Shown here: positions 38,601 through 47,025 of the stretch, one piece after another
Position numbering within the stretch: position 1 is the first letter of the stretch
How the letters are laid out: the number at the start of each line of letters is the position of its first letter
Assembly: GCF_041245805.1 (NCBI RefSeq)
Contig: NZ_CP162490.1
Location: 2,519,001 to 2,583,000 of the forward strand
Reading direction: 5' to 3'
Length of the DNA: 64,000 nt
From: Xanthomonas sp. DAR 34887
Lineage (GTDB): Bacteria > Pseudomonadota > Gammaproteobacteria > Xanthomonadales > Xanthomonadaceae
The notes under the pieces: generated by a model
Seen by the model: the letters and a program-made list of their open reading frames with translations, nothing else
What the model was told of the DNA's origin: nothing
Databases searched by the model: none
Translations under genes and position numbers: made by a program

Positions 38601-38713
38601 CCACGCTGCTGAGCCTGATCGTGATCCCGGCTGCGTTCACCCTGGTCGACGACCTCGGCGAGTGGATGTCGCGGCGCTTCCGCCACCGGTCGTCGCATTC
38701 GGCTGCCGGTTGA
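35645..38713 (+). CDS. RND-family efflux transporter (second system)
   Basis: 1022-residue proton-driven pump, distinct in sequence from the pump at 25-28 kb. N-terminus NISAWAINRPLPAILVFFVL, TM4 VVVGILVDDAIVEIENI with both relay Asp residues, and second-half LIGIATKNSILLVDYAVMAE. Twelve hydrophobic spans and two large loops fit the superfamily. The operon (TetR, adaptor, pump) lacks an outer-membrane factor. Substrate is unknown; close resemblance is to MdtB/MdtC- or MexF-like drug exporters rather than heavy-metal pumps. Confidence 0.92.
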   Translation: MNISAWAINRPLPAILVFFVLCVAGLWGFHQLPVARFPDIAFPMTTVTVTQPGASPSQLEAEVTRKIEDSVATVTNVKRVMSTVSEGVSTTTIEFQLEADLATALDDTRDAVTRIRTDLPQDIQEPVISKVDIGGSLMTYALVAPKMTPDEASWFVDREIARAMYGVPGVARVTRVGGVQRQVRVDLDPNALLAFGITAGDVSKQLAQIQVERAGGKAELGGAQQTIRTLGTVGDAQALRDFSISLPDGRAARLSTLARITDAAADPAEAALLDGRDVVAFSMSRTRGSSEIKVEAGVHKALDDIKAAHPGIDFRLVTTAIDETHRSYESSMTMLYEGAALALLVVWLFLRNWRATWVSALALPLSIIPTFAVMHLFGFTLNMITLLALSVVVGILVDDAIVEIENIVRHLRMGKPPLEAARDAAGEIGNAVIATSLTLAAVFVPVAFMPGIAGKFFREFGWTAATAVLFSLLVARLLTPMMAAYLLKPHGEEQTDSRLMRWYLGWVDAALRHRARTLWIATGLFAASLALVPLIPATFIPQSDLGRSNLNLELPPGTRLQETVAVAEHARALLKDIPELKQVYTAVGSVLDLGDPNATGVGEPRKATLVLDWGVADHRERDQRVLERDARARLADMPGVRVSYVSSEPGNLLQLVLAGDDPQHLQDAATALERDLRGIAGLGSVTSTASLLRPEIQIVPDSARAADMGVATATIAEAARIATAGDYEQRLAKLNLPDRQVPIRVGFSEATLANPALIGQLRVPGRYGPVPLAAVAEIRMGSGPSQISRYQRQRNVTLTAELNGRPLGEVMEQVQQLPSVKQLPPGVSFLNTGDAEVFVELFVGFMLAMAAGLVCIYMVLLLLFNHALMPITILVAVPLCAGGAFGALLLTQNMLSLPALIGLLMLIGIATKNSILLVDYAVMAEDEHGMSQHDALIDACRKRAQPIVMTTLAMGAGMMPIALGFSGDSSFRAPMAIAVIGGLITSTLLSLIVIPAAFTLVDDLGEWMSRRFRHRSSHSAAG

Positions 38714-38873
38714 GCGTGTGGCCCCGGCGCGCTGCGCGCGCTCGCGTTCGCGCGGCGCACGACGTCGGTGCGCCCCGCGGTTGCAACAGTGGCCGATCGT
38801 GGCGGATTTGGCGGTAAAGTTGTGCCTGGCCGGGCAACCGGCCAACCTGGATTTCCACGACCGGACAATCGCA

Positions 38874-39074
38874 TTGACTGCCAAGCGCCACGCCGGCCCG
38901 ACCGGCACGACCCGTTCACAGTGGCTGGAGATCGAGCGCGCCGCTGCAGAAGAACTGCAGCGCCGCACCGACGCAGCGCACGCGGCGATCCTCGAATTGC
39001 TTCGGCGCCATGCCCAGGAGTTCAGCCCGCGGCAGATCGCGGGGCTTCGGCGGCGCTTGCGCAAAGGGCGTTGA
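38874..39074 (+). CDS. Small helical hypothetical protein
   Basis: 66 residues if started at the TTG at 38874 (the frame is open from 38718). The product is highly charged and helical: SQWLEIERAAAEELQRRTDA, then ILELLRRHAQEFSPRQIAGL. It reads like a real small protein rather than a shadow frame, since no gene lies on the opposite strand. No family is recognised and the start is uncertain. Confidence 0.45.
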   Translation: MTAKRHAGPTGTTRSQWLEIERAAAEELQRRTDAAHAAILELLRRHAQEFSPRQIAGLRRRLRKGR

Positions 39075-39213
39075 GCGGCTGGCACGGGCGGGACCGATCG
39101 GCGCGGAACGTCGCGCGCCGCATGGATGGTCGCATCACGGCGCCAGAGCACCGGCCGCACATCGGCACGCTTGCTGGCTGCCTGGCGTGGCGCGGCATGG
39201 ATCCGGACCGCGC

Positions 39214-39465
39214 CTAGCCGGTGTCGCGTTGCACCCGTGCCCGATAGTCGTGCACATTGTCGCCGCTGATGTGCCGGGCCCGGGTTCCCGTCACCGTGCC
39301 GACCTTGCGGTCCGAACCGGTCACCGGCTTGGCCTCGACGCGCGTCTCCCGCTCGAAGGCATGCGATTTGTCGGTGTTGCGGTAATACCGGTACAGCGCC
39401 CAGTACAACGCGCTCGCCCCGGCCGGGCCGGCCAGCAGCAACCAGATTCCATTGTCGTCGCTCAT
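39214..39465 (-). CDS. Small membrane protein of the SPFH/zinc-ribbon operon
   Basis: 83 residues: one hydrophobic helix near the N-terminus (GIWLLLAGPAGASALYWALY) followed by a charged, Arg/Lys/Thr-rich cytosolic or periplasmic tail. It starts inside the stop of the zinc-ribbon gene (ATGA overlap), so it is the third gene of a coupled operon. By position it may correspond to a YdjH-like membrane partner, but there is no clear sequence signature. Confidence 0.75.
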   Translation of the reverse strand: MSDDNGIWLLLAGPAGASALYWALYRYYRNTDKSHAFERETRVEAKPVTGSDRKVGTVTGTRARHISGDNVHDYRARVQRDTG

Positions 39466-40799
39466 GAGGTGGTCACCAGGATCCAGAGGACGATGGCTTC
39501 GATGACGCTGCCGGCAGTGAGCGCGGCCAGCAGCAGCTTCCACTGCTGCACTGGCACGCTGCCCATGGTTTCGCCGGTGCGGCCGTTCACCGCGATGTAG
39601 TGCAGCATGCCGCCGTTGCGGCCGGGCTCGTGGTACGAGTACAGCCACACCGGCAGATACATCGACACCCAGCGCGTGCCGTGGACCTCGAGCCGCTCCT
39701 GCTCCCAGCGCACGCCGCGGTCGTAGCGGTCGACGGAGTCTTCGACCTGTGCGCGGGCGATCGACAGCAGCTGGTCTTCCAGCCGCGGCCGCAGGTGCTC
39801 GACGTCGCGGTTGCGCTTTTCCGAGGTGAAGCCTGCCAGGTACGACGCATTCCACTGCACCGCGTTCTTGGTGTCGAACGGCAGGATGGTGTTGATGATG
39901 TTGTTGGTGTTGGCCTGGGCGTCCAGGTTGCCGCGTTCGGAGGACGATTCCAGCGGCAGGTCGTCCACGGTGAAATCCACGTGCCGTTCCACCTGGTACA
40001 CGTCGGCGTCGTAGTACGTGGTCTTGTTCTTCTCGGTGGCGCGCGTGTACTCGCGGGTCTTGATCTCGCCCTTGCCGGCCACGCTGGCGCTCACGTTGCC
40101 GTCGACGATCATGTAGGGCAGGAAAACCCCGACCACATTCTCCGGCGTGAACTGCTCCTTGAAGGCCTTCAGCGCGAACAGACGACGCTTGTCCACGAAC
40201 TGGCGGATGCGCGCGACCGCGTCCTCCTTCTTGATGTGGAAGGGCAGCACCGCATCGGGCACCGCGCCGTTGGCGACCTGCTCGTTGACGCCGAACACAT
40301 GCCGGCACCAGTGGCAGCGTGCAGTCATCGTGCTCTCGGTGTTGACCGTGACCTCGGCACCGCAGCCGCTGCACTTGAAGCTCATCAAGCTGGCGGCGTC
40401 GGCGGCGATGTCGCGCGCGCCGGAGGCGATGACCGTGCCGCGCAGCTCGCCGATGCCTGCGCCGAACCCGAATACTTCCTCGACCCGCGCGCCATGCCAT
40501 TCGTTGCGGCAGTACTGGCAGACCAGCAGGTCGGTGCCGAGCTTGGGGCGGATGTCGGTGGCGCCGCATTTCGGGCAGCGGTTGAGGCCGTCCTTCAGCT
40601 CCTGGGCCGCGGTATCGATGGCGAGCGGATCGGGCGCCTGTAGTTCGTCGCGGATCGGAGCGGGCAGGGTGGCCGGATCGAGCGGAAAACTGCCGGGCAG
40701 CGGCGGCACGTCCTGCGGCGATCCGGGTCCGGTCGCTGCCGCCGCAGGCAAGGGCGGTGGCACCGGCGGCAGCGGTGGCGGGGTTCTGGAGTCGGACAT
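39462..40799 (-). CDS. TFIIB-type zinc-ribbon membrane-anchored protein (YdjG-like)
   Basis: 445 residues. A Pro-rich N-terminal 45 residues precedes a first zinc ribbon (CPKCGATDI ... CQYC) and a second Cys set (CSGCGAEV ... CHWC). A large domain follows with repeated Asn/Asp-rich and beta-strand segments (KTTYYDADVYQVERHVDF), and one C-terminal transmembrane helix (LLLAALTAGSVIEAIVLWIL). The architecture resembles Bacillus YdjG, which with YdjH and the SPFH protein YdjI recruits a PspA-like protein to membranes. Located 19 bp after the SPFH gene in the same operon. Confidence 0.85.
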   Translation of the reverse strand: MSDSRTPPPLPPVPPPLPAAAATGPGSPQDVPPLPGSFPLDPATLPAPIRDELQAPDPLAIDTAAQELKDGLNRCPKCGATDIRPKLGTDLLVCQYCRNEWHGARVEEVFGFGAGIGELRGTVIASGARDIAADAASLMSFKCSGCGAEVTVNTESTMTARCHWCRHVFGVNEQVANGAVPDAVLPFHIKKEDAVARIRQFVDKRRLFALKAFKEQFTPENVVGVFLPYMIVDGNVSASVAGKGEIKTREYTRATEKNKTTYYDADVYQVERHVDFTVDDLPLESSSERGNLDAQANTNNIINTILPFDTKNAVQWNASYLAGFTSEKRNRDVEHLRPRLEDQLLSIARAQVEDSVDRYDRGVRWEQERLEVHGTRWVSMYLPVWLYSYHEPGRNGGMLHYIAVNGRTGETMGSVPVQQWKLLLAALTAGSVIEAIVLWILVTTS

Positions 40800-40818
40800 G
40801 AGCGCGGCGTCCGGCGGC

Positions 40819-41961
40819 TTACAGACCCAGCGCCTTGGCCTTGGCCGCGTCGTAATCGCTTTGGGTGATCAGGCCCAGGTCCAGCATCTCCTTGGCCTTC
40901 TTCAGCTTGGCGACCGCGTCGTCGGCGGCCGGTGCGACCGGCTGCTGCAGACCGCCCACGCCGCCGACCATGCCCGTGGCCATGCCCACTCCGACCAGGC
41001 CCGCCGCGCCGCCATGCTCGCCCGCCGACTGGATGCCCTGGGCGACGCTCGCCTGCAGATTGGAGTTGCCGCGCGCACCGGCCAGCGCATCCGCGCGTTG
41101 CACGGTCTTGAGCAGTTCCCGCGTGTTCGCGTCGTATTCGATCGACACGATCGCGGTCTTGACGATGGCCAGGCCGCGCTCGGAGCGCCACTGGTACGCC
41201 TGCTCGACCGCATCGGACAGGCTCTTGGCGAAGCCGAGCGAATCCTGCTGCAACTTGGTGATGCGGTTGCCCTTGCCAGGGTCGTTCGTATACAGGCTGA
41301 AGGCCGGCGCCAGCGACCCCACCACCTCGTTGAACAGCTGGTTGGCGGCGGCGTTGTCGAGATCGGTGAAGTCGAACACCTGGCCCGGCTGCAGATAGCG
41401 CGCCGGCACGAAGTTCTTCACGAACAGGATCGGATCGACGATCTTCAGCGTATAGGCGCCGCGCGTCACCGCGCCGACCTGGGTGCCGAGGAAACCGTCG
41501 TCCCAATAGATTTCGGACTGCGTGCCGAAGCGGTTGTCGGGCAGCTCCTTCAGCGAGACGAAGAACGCGGCCTGCTGCGACCCCGGCTGGCCGCCGAACT
41601 TGAAGCGCTCCCAGCTCTGCCGGATGAGCGGCCCGACCAGGCCATTGCCGGCGAAGATCGACTGCGAATTCGGATCGTCGGAGCGCCATTCGTAGCCGCC
41701 CGGCTCGGCGACGAAGCCAGTGATCGCACCGTCCTGGAGCAGCAGCAGCCCATAGCCTTCGGGGACGACGATCTTCGACCCGTTGCTGATGATGTTCGAG
41801 GATGCACCGGTGTTGGAGCCGCGCCCGGCGTTGGTGCCATGCGGCACGGCGGCGAACAGCGCCGCCGTTGCCGGCAGGCCGGCCGGCACGGTGTAGAAGT
41901 CCTTCCACTGATCGGCGAGAACGCCGCCGACCGCACCCGCCACCGCCTGTACCAGACCCAT
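40819..41961 (-). CDS. SPFH-domain protein with C-terminal SHOCT motif (YdjI-like)
   Basis: 380 residues. An SPFH/virion-core-protein-like domain (IVVPEGYGLLLLQDGAITGF, then EIYWDDGFLGTQVGAVTRGAY) is followed by a helical region. The C-terminal SHOCT module (LKKAKEMLDLGLITQSDYDA) is typical of oligomerising membrane-associated proteins. The ATG at 41961 has a strong AGGGAG upstream, better than the longer frame to 42000. First gene of the three-gene operon; likely a peripheral membrane scaffold involved in envelope stress. Confidence 0.88.
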   Translation of the reverse strand: MGLVQAVAGAVGGVLADQWKDFYTVPAGLPATAALFAAVPHGTNAGRGSNTGASSNIISNGSKIVVPEGYGLLLLQDGAITGFVAEPGGYEWRSDDPNSQSIFAGNGLVGPLIRQSWERFKFGGQPGSQQAAFFVSLKELPDNRFGTQSEIYWDDGFLGTQVGAVTRGAYTLKIVDPILFVKNFVPARYLQPGQVFDFTDLDNAAANQLFNEVVGSLAPAFSLYTNDPGKGNRITKLQQDSLGFAKSLSDAVEQAYQWRSERGLAIVKTAIVSIEYDANTRELLKTVQRADALAGARGNSNLQASVAQGIQSAGEHGGAAGLVGVGMATGMVGGVGGLQQPVAPAADDAVAKLKKAKEMLDLGLITQSDYDAAKAKALGL

Positions 41962-42113
41962 GCCAACTCCCTGTGATGCGTGGACGGGCACCATGCCCAT
42001 CGTTCTCGCCGGACTATATCAGCAGCGGGCAACAGGTGAAGGTGGGGCATGGCCTTGTCCCGGCTTATCGCCAGCGCCGTGCCGAAGCCGCCATCGGGGC
42101 CGGCGGCACGCCG

Positions 42114-42137
42114 AAAAAAGCCCCGCGAAAGCGGGGC
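42114..42137 (-). terminator. Rho-independent terminator for the small secreted protein gene
   Basis: On the minus strand, stem GCCCCGC/GCGGGGC with a TTTC loop is followed by six T. It lies 55 bp beyond the stop at 42192. Confidence 0.88.
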
Positions 42138-42191
42138 CTCGTTCGGGTTAGGGGCTTCAAGGCGCGGACTGCTCCGGCGCAGGCCACAGTG

Positions 42192-42467
42192 TTACGGCAG
42201 ATTGCACTTGAGCTTGCCTTCCACGTAGTAGGGCTTGGGGACATCCGGATTCTGGCTGGTCTTCTCGAACACCACCTCGAACGACTCCATATCCGGCGTG
42301 CCTTTGCGCGACGTGCAAGCCTCCTGCAGCTTCTTCTTCACCGCGGCGATGCCGGCGTCGCGATTGGCCCCATCGGCGCTGTTGCTCAGGTTGACGACTT
42401 CGGCGGATGCCAACGGGCTCAGGCAGAGCAGGCAACCGGCGAACACGAGTACATGCAGCTTCTTCAT
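42192..42467 (-). CDS. Small secreted protein (91 aa)
   Basis: Signal peptide MKKLHVLVFAGCLLCLSPLASA with a clear cleavage site gives a mature protein of about 69 residues. The mature part has two Cys (ACTSRKG and KLKCNLP) that could form a disulfide, and a lysine-rich helix (AAVKKKLQE). The start has AAGGAG seven bases upstream, and a terminator follows, so it is a monocistronic gene. No family is recognised. Confidence 0.82.
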   Translation of the reverse strand: MKKLHVLVFAGCLLCLSPLASAEVVNLSNSADGANRDAGIAAVKKKLQEACTSRKGTPDMESFEVVFEKTSQNPDVPKPYYVEGKLKCNLP

Positions 42468-42760
42468 AGGGTCTCCTTTGCGATATCGATGTCCGTTGAC
42501 GGCCGGCGACGTGGTCTGCTCTCCGCAATCTGCGCGTAGGCATGGCAAGCCTTGTCCGGCGCGTCGGTAGGATAGGGGCAGCGGGTTAAGGCTTCGTGGT
42601 GATATGAGCGCCGGTGGGATGGCCCTTTGAGCCGCAGGCCGGGTCTCTATGCATCGGATCGACCGGCGAGTCCTTGCCAGACGCTGACGTCGCCCAACGT
42701 GGCGGCATCCGCCCCGAAGAAGACATAATCCTTGAGCCAACGAACGACCCAGAGACCGCA
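42468..42760. other. Gene-free spacer before the DUF418 gene
   Basis: About 290 bp between the divergent secreted-protein and DUF418 genes. It has no convincing frame, hairpin or repeat; presumably it holds both promoters, but no clear -35/-10 pair is recognised. Confidence 0.5.
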
Positions 42761-43984
42761 ATGGACACCGTCGTTTCAGAAACGGGCAAATCCTTGCAAC
42801 AGGATCCTGGGCTACCCATTCCCACACATGCTCGTGTTGCCGCCATCGACGTGCTGCGCGGCGTAGCGCTCTTCGGCGTGCTCTCGGTCAACCTGATCAC
42901 CGAGTTCCGGGTTTCATTGTTTCAGCAGTTTCTTCCATCGCCAATGGAGGGATCCCGTCTGGATCGGATGGTGGATGCGATTGTGAGCATCGGCATGGAA
43001 TCGAAAGCGTTTGCGCTGTTCTCCCTGTTGTTTGGGATCGGACTCGCCATTCAATTCGAGAGGCTCGCCGCCAAGAAGCAGCGCCTATCGCTCCTGGTGA
43101 GGCGACTGCTTGTTCTGCTGGGATTCGGCATCCTGCATCTGTGCTTCGTCTGGAATGGCGACATCCTCACGGAGTATGCGCTGGTAGGGTTGATTGCCCT
43201 CCCGTTCCTGCATGTCTCGAACAGGACCCTGGTCGCCGCATGCGCAGTGGCATTGCTGGTCTATGCGGCGATGCCGTCCTGGCTTCCAGATGGTTTCCTT
43301 GGGCCCGACGAAGCGGGACTTCGACGATACGTCCACGTTGCTACGTCGGTCTATGCGAGCGGAACCTGGAGCGAAATCGTCCGCTTCAACATCGCCGAGA
43401 TACCTCGCATTGTTCCGCTGCACGTGCTGGTAGCTCCCAGGACGTTCGCGCTGTTCTTGCTTGGCATGTTTGTGTGGCGGACCGGCCTGCTTCGCAACCC
43501 GGAAAAGCACAGCCATCTGCTCGTCGGCACGGCCCTGCTTGGCTTGGTCCTTGGCTTAGGCATGAATTTTCTGGAGTTGCCTGATGCAGGGGCTTCTTGG
43601 CGGCTCTGGACGCTCGTCGTTTCGGCTCTGAAAACGTTGGGCCCGGTCGTGCTTGCCATCGGCTATGGTGCCACCTGCGTAGCAGCTTATACATTCACCG
43701 GGGCCAACCGCGTACTGGGTTTGCTTGGTCCTCTTGGCCGAATGGCCTTCAGTAACTACCTGGCCCAATCGCTGGTCTTCGGTTGGATCTTCTTTGGATA
43801 CGGGTTAGGTCTGTTCGGCCGTCTGGGCGCATCGCAAGCGATGTTGCTAGGCATGGCTGTTTACCTTGCCCAGGTTCTGATCAGCCTTTGGTGGCTGAAG
43901 CATTTTCGGTTCGGTCCCATGGAGTGGTTGTGGCGAACGCTCATGTATGGCGTTCGGCAACCTTGGCGGGTGAGGAGGCCATGA
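42761..43984 (+). CDS. DUF418 / YeiB-like membrane protein
   Basis: 407-residue inner-membrane protein with about ten hydrophobic spans. The N-terminus has the DUF418 family pattern IDVLRGVALFGVLSVNL, a central LLFGIGLAIQFER, and the C-terminal DUF418 block (MAFSNYLAQSLVFGWIFFGYG ends at a glycine-rich turn; GPMEWLWRTL). Related to acyltransferase-like heparan-N-acetyltransferase folds; function unknown. Base composition is visibly lower in GC than its neighbours, suggesting acquisition or recent insertion. The frame opens at 42614 but ATG 42761 fits the family. Confidence 0.85.
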   Translation: MDTVVSETGKSLQQDPGLPIPTHARVAAIDVLRGVALFGVLSVNLITEFRVSLFQQFLPSPMEGSRLDRMVDAIVSIGMESKAFALFSLLFGIGLAIQFERLAAKKQRLSLLVRRLLVLLGFGILHLCFVWNGDILTEYALVGLIALPFLHVSNRTLVAACAVALLVYAAMPSWLPDGFLGPDEAGLRRYVHVATSVYASGTWSEIVRFNIAEIPRIVPLHVLVAPRTFALFLLGMFVWRTGLLRNPEKHSHLLVGTALLGLVLGLGMNFLELPDAGASWRLWTLVVSALKTLGPVVLAIGYGATCVAAYTFTGANRVLGLLGPLGRMAFSNYLAQSLVFGWIFFGYGLGLFGRLGASQAMLLGMAVYLAQVLISLWWLKHFRFGPMEWLWRTLMYGVRQPWRVRRP

Positions 43985-44131
43985 CCGCAAACGAAGTTGC
44001 GTCGTTGTTCAAGGGTAGGGCGGGCCTAATGGCACAGTCCGGTTAGGATCCAGAGCGGACGCTGGCGCACACCCTCGTGTCCCAGCGCGTAGCAGCAACG
44101 GGTTCTCGGCTATCATCCTCCGCAATCTGAT

Positions 44132-45475
44132 GTGAGCACGGATATGGAAGTGCGACTCACGCGCGAGCAGGTGCTCGCGCTTGCGCCTGATGCGTCATCG
44201 AGCAAGGCGGCCGGCGGTTTGGCCACAGACGGAAAGTGGGGCCTGCTCGGTGCCGATGCCGAAGCCCTGTGGGGGGAATGCCAGGGCAGCGGCGCCAAGC
44301 CGTACCAGACCCAAGTGGAGCTGGCCACGCTGGTGAGCCGCTGCTCGTGCCCCAGCCGCAAGTTCCCTTGCAAGCATGGCCTGGCCCTTATGCTGCTCTA
44401 TGCCGCCGGCAATTCGCGCTGCGTGCCAGGCGCGCGCCCGGCCTGGGTGGACGAGTGGATGCAGGGCCGTCGCGCCCGTGCGGTCCGCAAGGAGGAAGCT
44501 GCCGCCAGCGTGCCCCCGTCCGATCCGCAGGTGCAGGCCGCCGCTGCCGCCAAGCGCGAACAGGCGCGCTGGTCGCGCATGGAAACCGGTGCGGCGGAAC
44601 TGCAGCGCTGGGTGGCCGACCAGTTCCGCCAGGGGCTGGCCAACCTGGGCGCAGGCTTCGAGCAGGAAGCGCAGCGCATGATGGCACGCATGGTGGATGC
44701 CCAGGCCCCGGGATTGGCCAGTCGGCTGGAACGAGCGCTCGGCGAGGGCGGGCGCGACCTTGCCCAGCTGGCCGAACTGGGTGAGTCCCTCGGGCTGCTG
44801 CAACTGCTCACCCAGGCGGTGCCGCGCATGCAGACCTTCAGCGCAGCGCGACAGGCCGACCTGCGCACCGCGCTGGGCTGGCCGATGGAGCGCGAGGCGG
44901 TGCTGCGGGAGGGCGAGGCCGTGCGCGACCGGTGGCACGTGCAGGGTCAACATGTGATCGAACAGCCGGGCAACTTGCTGGAACGCCGCGTGTGGTTGCA
45001 CGGCCTGGAGAGCGGGCGGGCCGCGCTGCTGCAGGACTACAGCCACGGTGGGCGCGCCTGGGAACAGCACTGGCGCAACGGCCATGTGCATGCGGGTACG
45101 CTGCATTTTCACGCAGGCACGGTACCGCTGCGCGCGGTGCCGGGCGAAGTGCAAGCGGGCACGGACGCCGGTACGGCGCTGCCGCGCGAAGACACGCTGG
45201 ACGCCGCCGCGCAGGCGTACGCCATCAACCCATGGCTACCGCAGGTGCCCATGCGCCTCGGCGAGGCGCACGTCGCACACGATGGCCACAACGCCTGGGC
45301 GCAGCACGCCGAAGGCACGTTGTCGCTTCGGCTGCCGATGTCGCAGGGCTGGGCGTTGATGGCATTTGCCGGTGGCCACCCGCTGTGCCTGATGGGCGAA
45401 TGGGACGGCCAGGCACTGCTGCCGCTTACCGCATGGAATGCGGCGGGCGAACGCTGGGAAAGGAGCGCGGCATGA
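44132..45475 (+). CDS. SWIM zinc-finger protein (YehQ-like)
   Basis: 447 residues from the GTG at 44132; ATG 44144 is an alternative start. An N-terminal SWIM zinc finger CSCPSRKFPCKH (Cys71, Cys73, Cys80, His82), a CxCxnCxH fold for nucleic-acid or protein binding, is followed by a long helical region and a beta-rich C-terminus. First gene of a five-gene operon with DUF5691, MoxR ATPase, DUF5682 and VWA genes, matching the content of E. coli yehLMPQ. The stop overlaps the next start (ATGA). Confidence 0.88.
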   Translation: MSTDMEVRLTREQVLALAPDASSSKAAGGLATDGKWGLLGADAEALWGECQGSGAKPYQTQVELATLVSRCSCPSRKFPCKHGLALMLLYAAGNSRCVPGARPAWVDEWMQGRRARAVRKEEAAASVPPSDPQVQAAAAAKREQARWSRMETGAAELQRWVADQFRQGLANLGAGFEQEAQRMMARMVDAQAPGLASRLERALGEGGRDLAQLAELGESLGLLQLLTQAVPRMQTFSAARQADLRTALGWPMEREAVLREGEAVRDRWHVQGQHVIEQPGNLLERRVWLHGLESGRAALLQDYSHGGRAWEQHWRNGHVHAGTLHFHAGTVPLRAVPGEVQAGTDAGTALPREDTLDAAAQAYAINPWLPQVPMRLGEAHVAHDGHNAWAQHAEGTLSLRLPMSQGWALMAFAGGHPLCLMGEWDGQALLPLTAWNAAGERWERSAA

Positions 45476-46998
45476 GCGAGGCATGGTTGAAGCCGGCCCT
45501 GCTGGGCATAGACCGCCCGCAGCCCATTCCCGCCGAAGGCGCGCTGGGCGAAGTGCTCGCCGCCGTGGCCACGCAGGAAGACGCCGCGCTGGGCTACAGC
45601 CGACAGGTGGGCGTCCTGGCCGCCTGCCGGCGCGCTGCCTTGCGCATGGCCGCGCCGGTGGCCCTGCCGCCGCCTGCGGAGGTCGATCCTCTGGTGTTGC
45701 CCATCGGCCATGCCTGGGTACCGCTGTTGAAGGATCTATTCGGCAGTGCGCAGCCGTCGCCATGGATGAAGCGCGCCCGGTACGAGGCCTGCTTGCAGTT
45801 GGCCGCATACAACCGGCACCTGCCGGTGGCGGTGCTGCCGCAGGCGCTGGAAGCAGGTGTCCGCCTGAGCGCGCTGCGCCCTGTCCTGCGCCCGGTGCTG
45901 GGTGCGCGCGGCCGCTGGCTGGCATGCTGCAACGCAGACTGGGCCTACGCGGCAGATTCGGCGATCGTGGCGGGGGTACCGGCAGACCTGGAGCAGATAT
46001 GGAACGAAGGCGCGTTCGATGCGCGCCTGCGGGCCTTCCAGCACTTGCGTGCGCACCACCCCGAGGACGCCCGTGCGCGTTTGCAGGGTGCGTTGAAAGA
46101 CCTTTCCGCGCGCGAGCGGGTGGACTTCGTCGCTGCGCTGCAGCTGCAGCTGAGCGAGGCCGACGCGCCGCTGCTGCAGCCGCTGTTGAAGGATCGCAGC
46201 CGCGAAGTGCGCATGCTGGTCGGCCCGATGCTGGCTCGGCTGCCATCCACGCCGCACGCGCACTATGTGCGGGCGCAGATGCTCGCCCTGCTGCAGCACC
46301 AGCCGGGCGGGCTGCTGCGCCGGATGAGCTGGAAACTGGAAGCACCGTCGGCGGCGGATGCCGGTTGGACGGAAGCCGCCATCGACAGCAAGCGCCCCAA
46401 CAACGATCCGTTGGGTGAGCGTGCCTGGTGGCTCTATCAGCTGGCGCGCCAGCTGCCGCTGGCCTGGTGGCGCCATATCCTGGAAAAAACGCCAGCGCAG
46501 GTGCTGGCCTGGGCGCGCACCACGGACTGGTATGACGCGCTGTTGCGCGCCTGGCTGGAGCGGGTGGACGCCGGCGAACCGGAGTGGGTGGAAGCCCTCA
46601 TCGGTGCCGAGCAGCGACACATGAGCCTGAGCGACCTGCTGGCCATGCTCCCGCCGGTGCAGCGCGAACGGCATTGGCCCACCAGTGCGGCCGAACTTCA
46701 GCAAAAGCGCCTGTTCGGCGAAGTGCTGGGCAGCACAGGCCCTGGCCAGACCCTCAGTGCCGCTTACTCGCGGCAGCTGGCTGCCGGGCTGGGTGCGCTG
46801 TTCGGCGAAGAGTCGCTGCGTTACGACTACAGCCTGCGCGACGCATTGCTGGAACTGCTGGCCGTGCTTCATCCCTCCGCGCTCTCGCAGGTACGGGTGG
46901 CCGATGCACCGGCCGACGCCACCGAGGCCATGCGCGACTGCGTGCAGCAGGCACGCCAGCTTTTGGCCCTGCGTCAGACGCTGCATTCCGCTTTCTGA
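45472..46998 (+). CDS. DUF5691 family protein
   Basis: 508-residue, mainly alpha-helical protein of unknown function, repeatedly found with SWIM, MoxR and VWA genes. Landmarks: WLKPALLGIDRPQPIP at the N-terminus, a HEAT-like middle section (LKDRSREVRMLVGPMLARLP), and a Trp-rich stretch (AWWLYQLARQLPLAWWRHIL). It is translationally coupled to the SWIM gene. Probably an adaptor or scaffold within the AAA+/VWA complex; this is inference from context. Confidence 0.82.
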   Translation: MSEAWLKPALLGIDRPQPIPAEGALGEVLAAVATQEDAALGYSRQVGVLAACRRAALRMAAPVALPPPAEVDPLVLPIGHAWVPLLKDLFGSAQPSPWMKRARYEACLQLAAYNRHLPVAVLPQALEAGVRLSALRPVLRPVLGARGRWLACCNADWAYAADSAIVAGVPADLEQIWNEGAFDARLRAFQHLRAHHPEDARARLQGALKDLSARERVDFVAALQLQLSEADAPLLQPLLKDRSREVRMLVGPMLARLPSTPHAHYVRAQMLALLQHQPGGLLRRMSWKLEAPSAADAGWTEAAIDSKRPNNDPLGERAWWLYQLARQLPLAWWRHILEKTPAQVLAWARTTDWYDALLRAWLERVDAGEPEWVEALIGAEQRHMSLSDLLAMLPPVQRERHWPTSAAELQQKRLFGEVLGSTGPGQTLSAAYSRQLAAGLGALFGEESLRYDYSLRDALLELLAVLHPSALSQVRVADAPADATEAMRDCVQQARQLLALRQTLHSAF

Positions 46999-47025
46999 TC
47001 ATCACGACCTTTCATTGGAGCCAAC

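Noticed and set aside
39075..39213. A gene between the small helical protein and the SPFH operon
   Set aside because: Only short, unsupported frames without ribosome sites are seen in these 139 bp.
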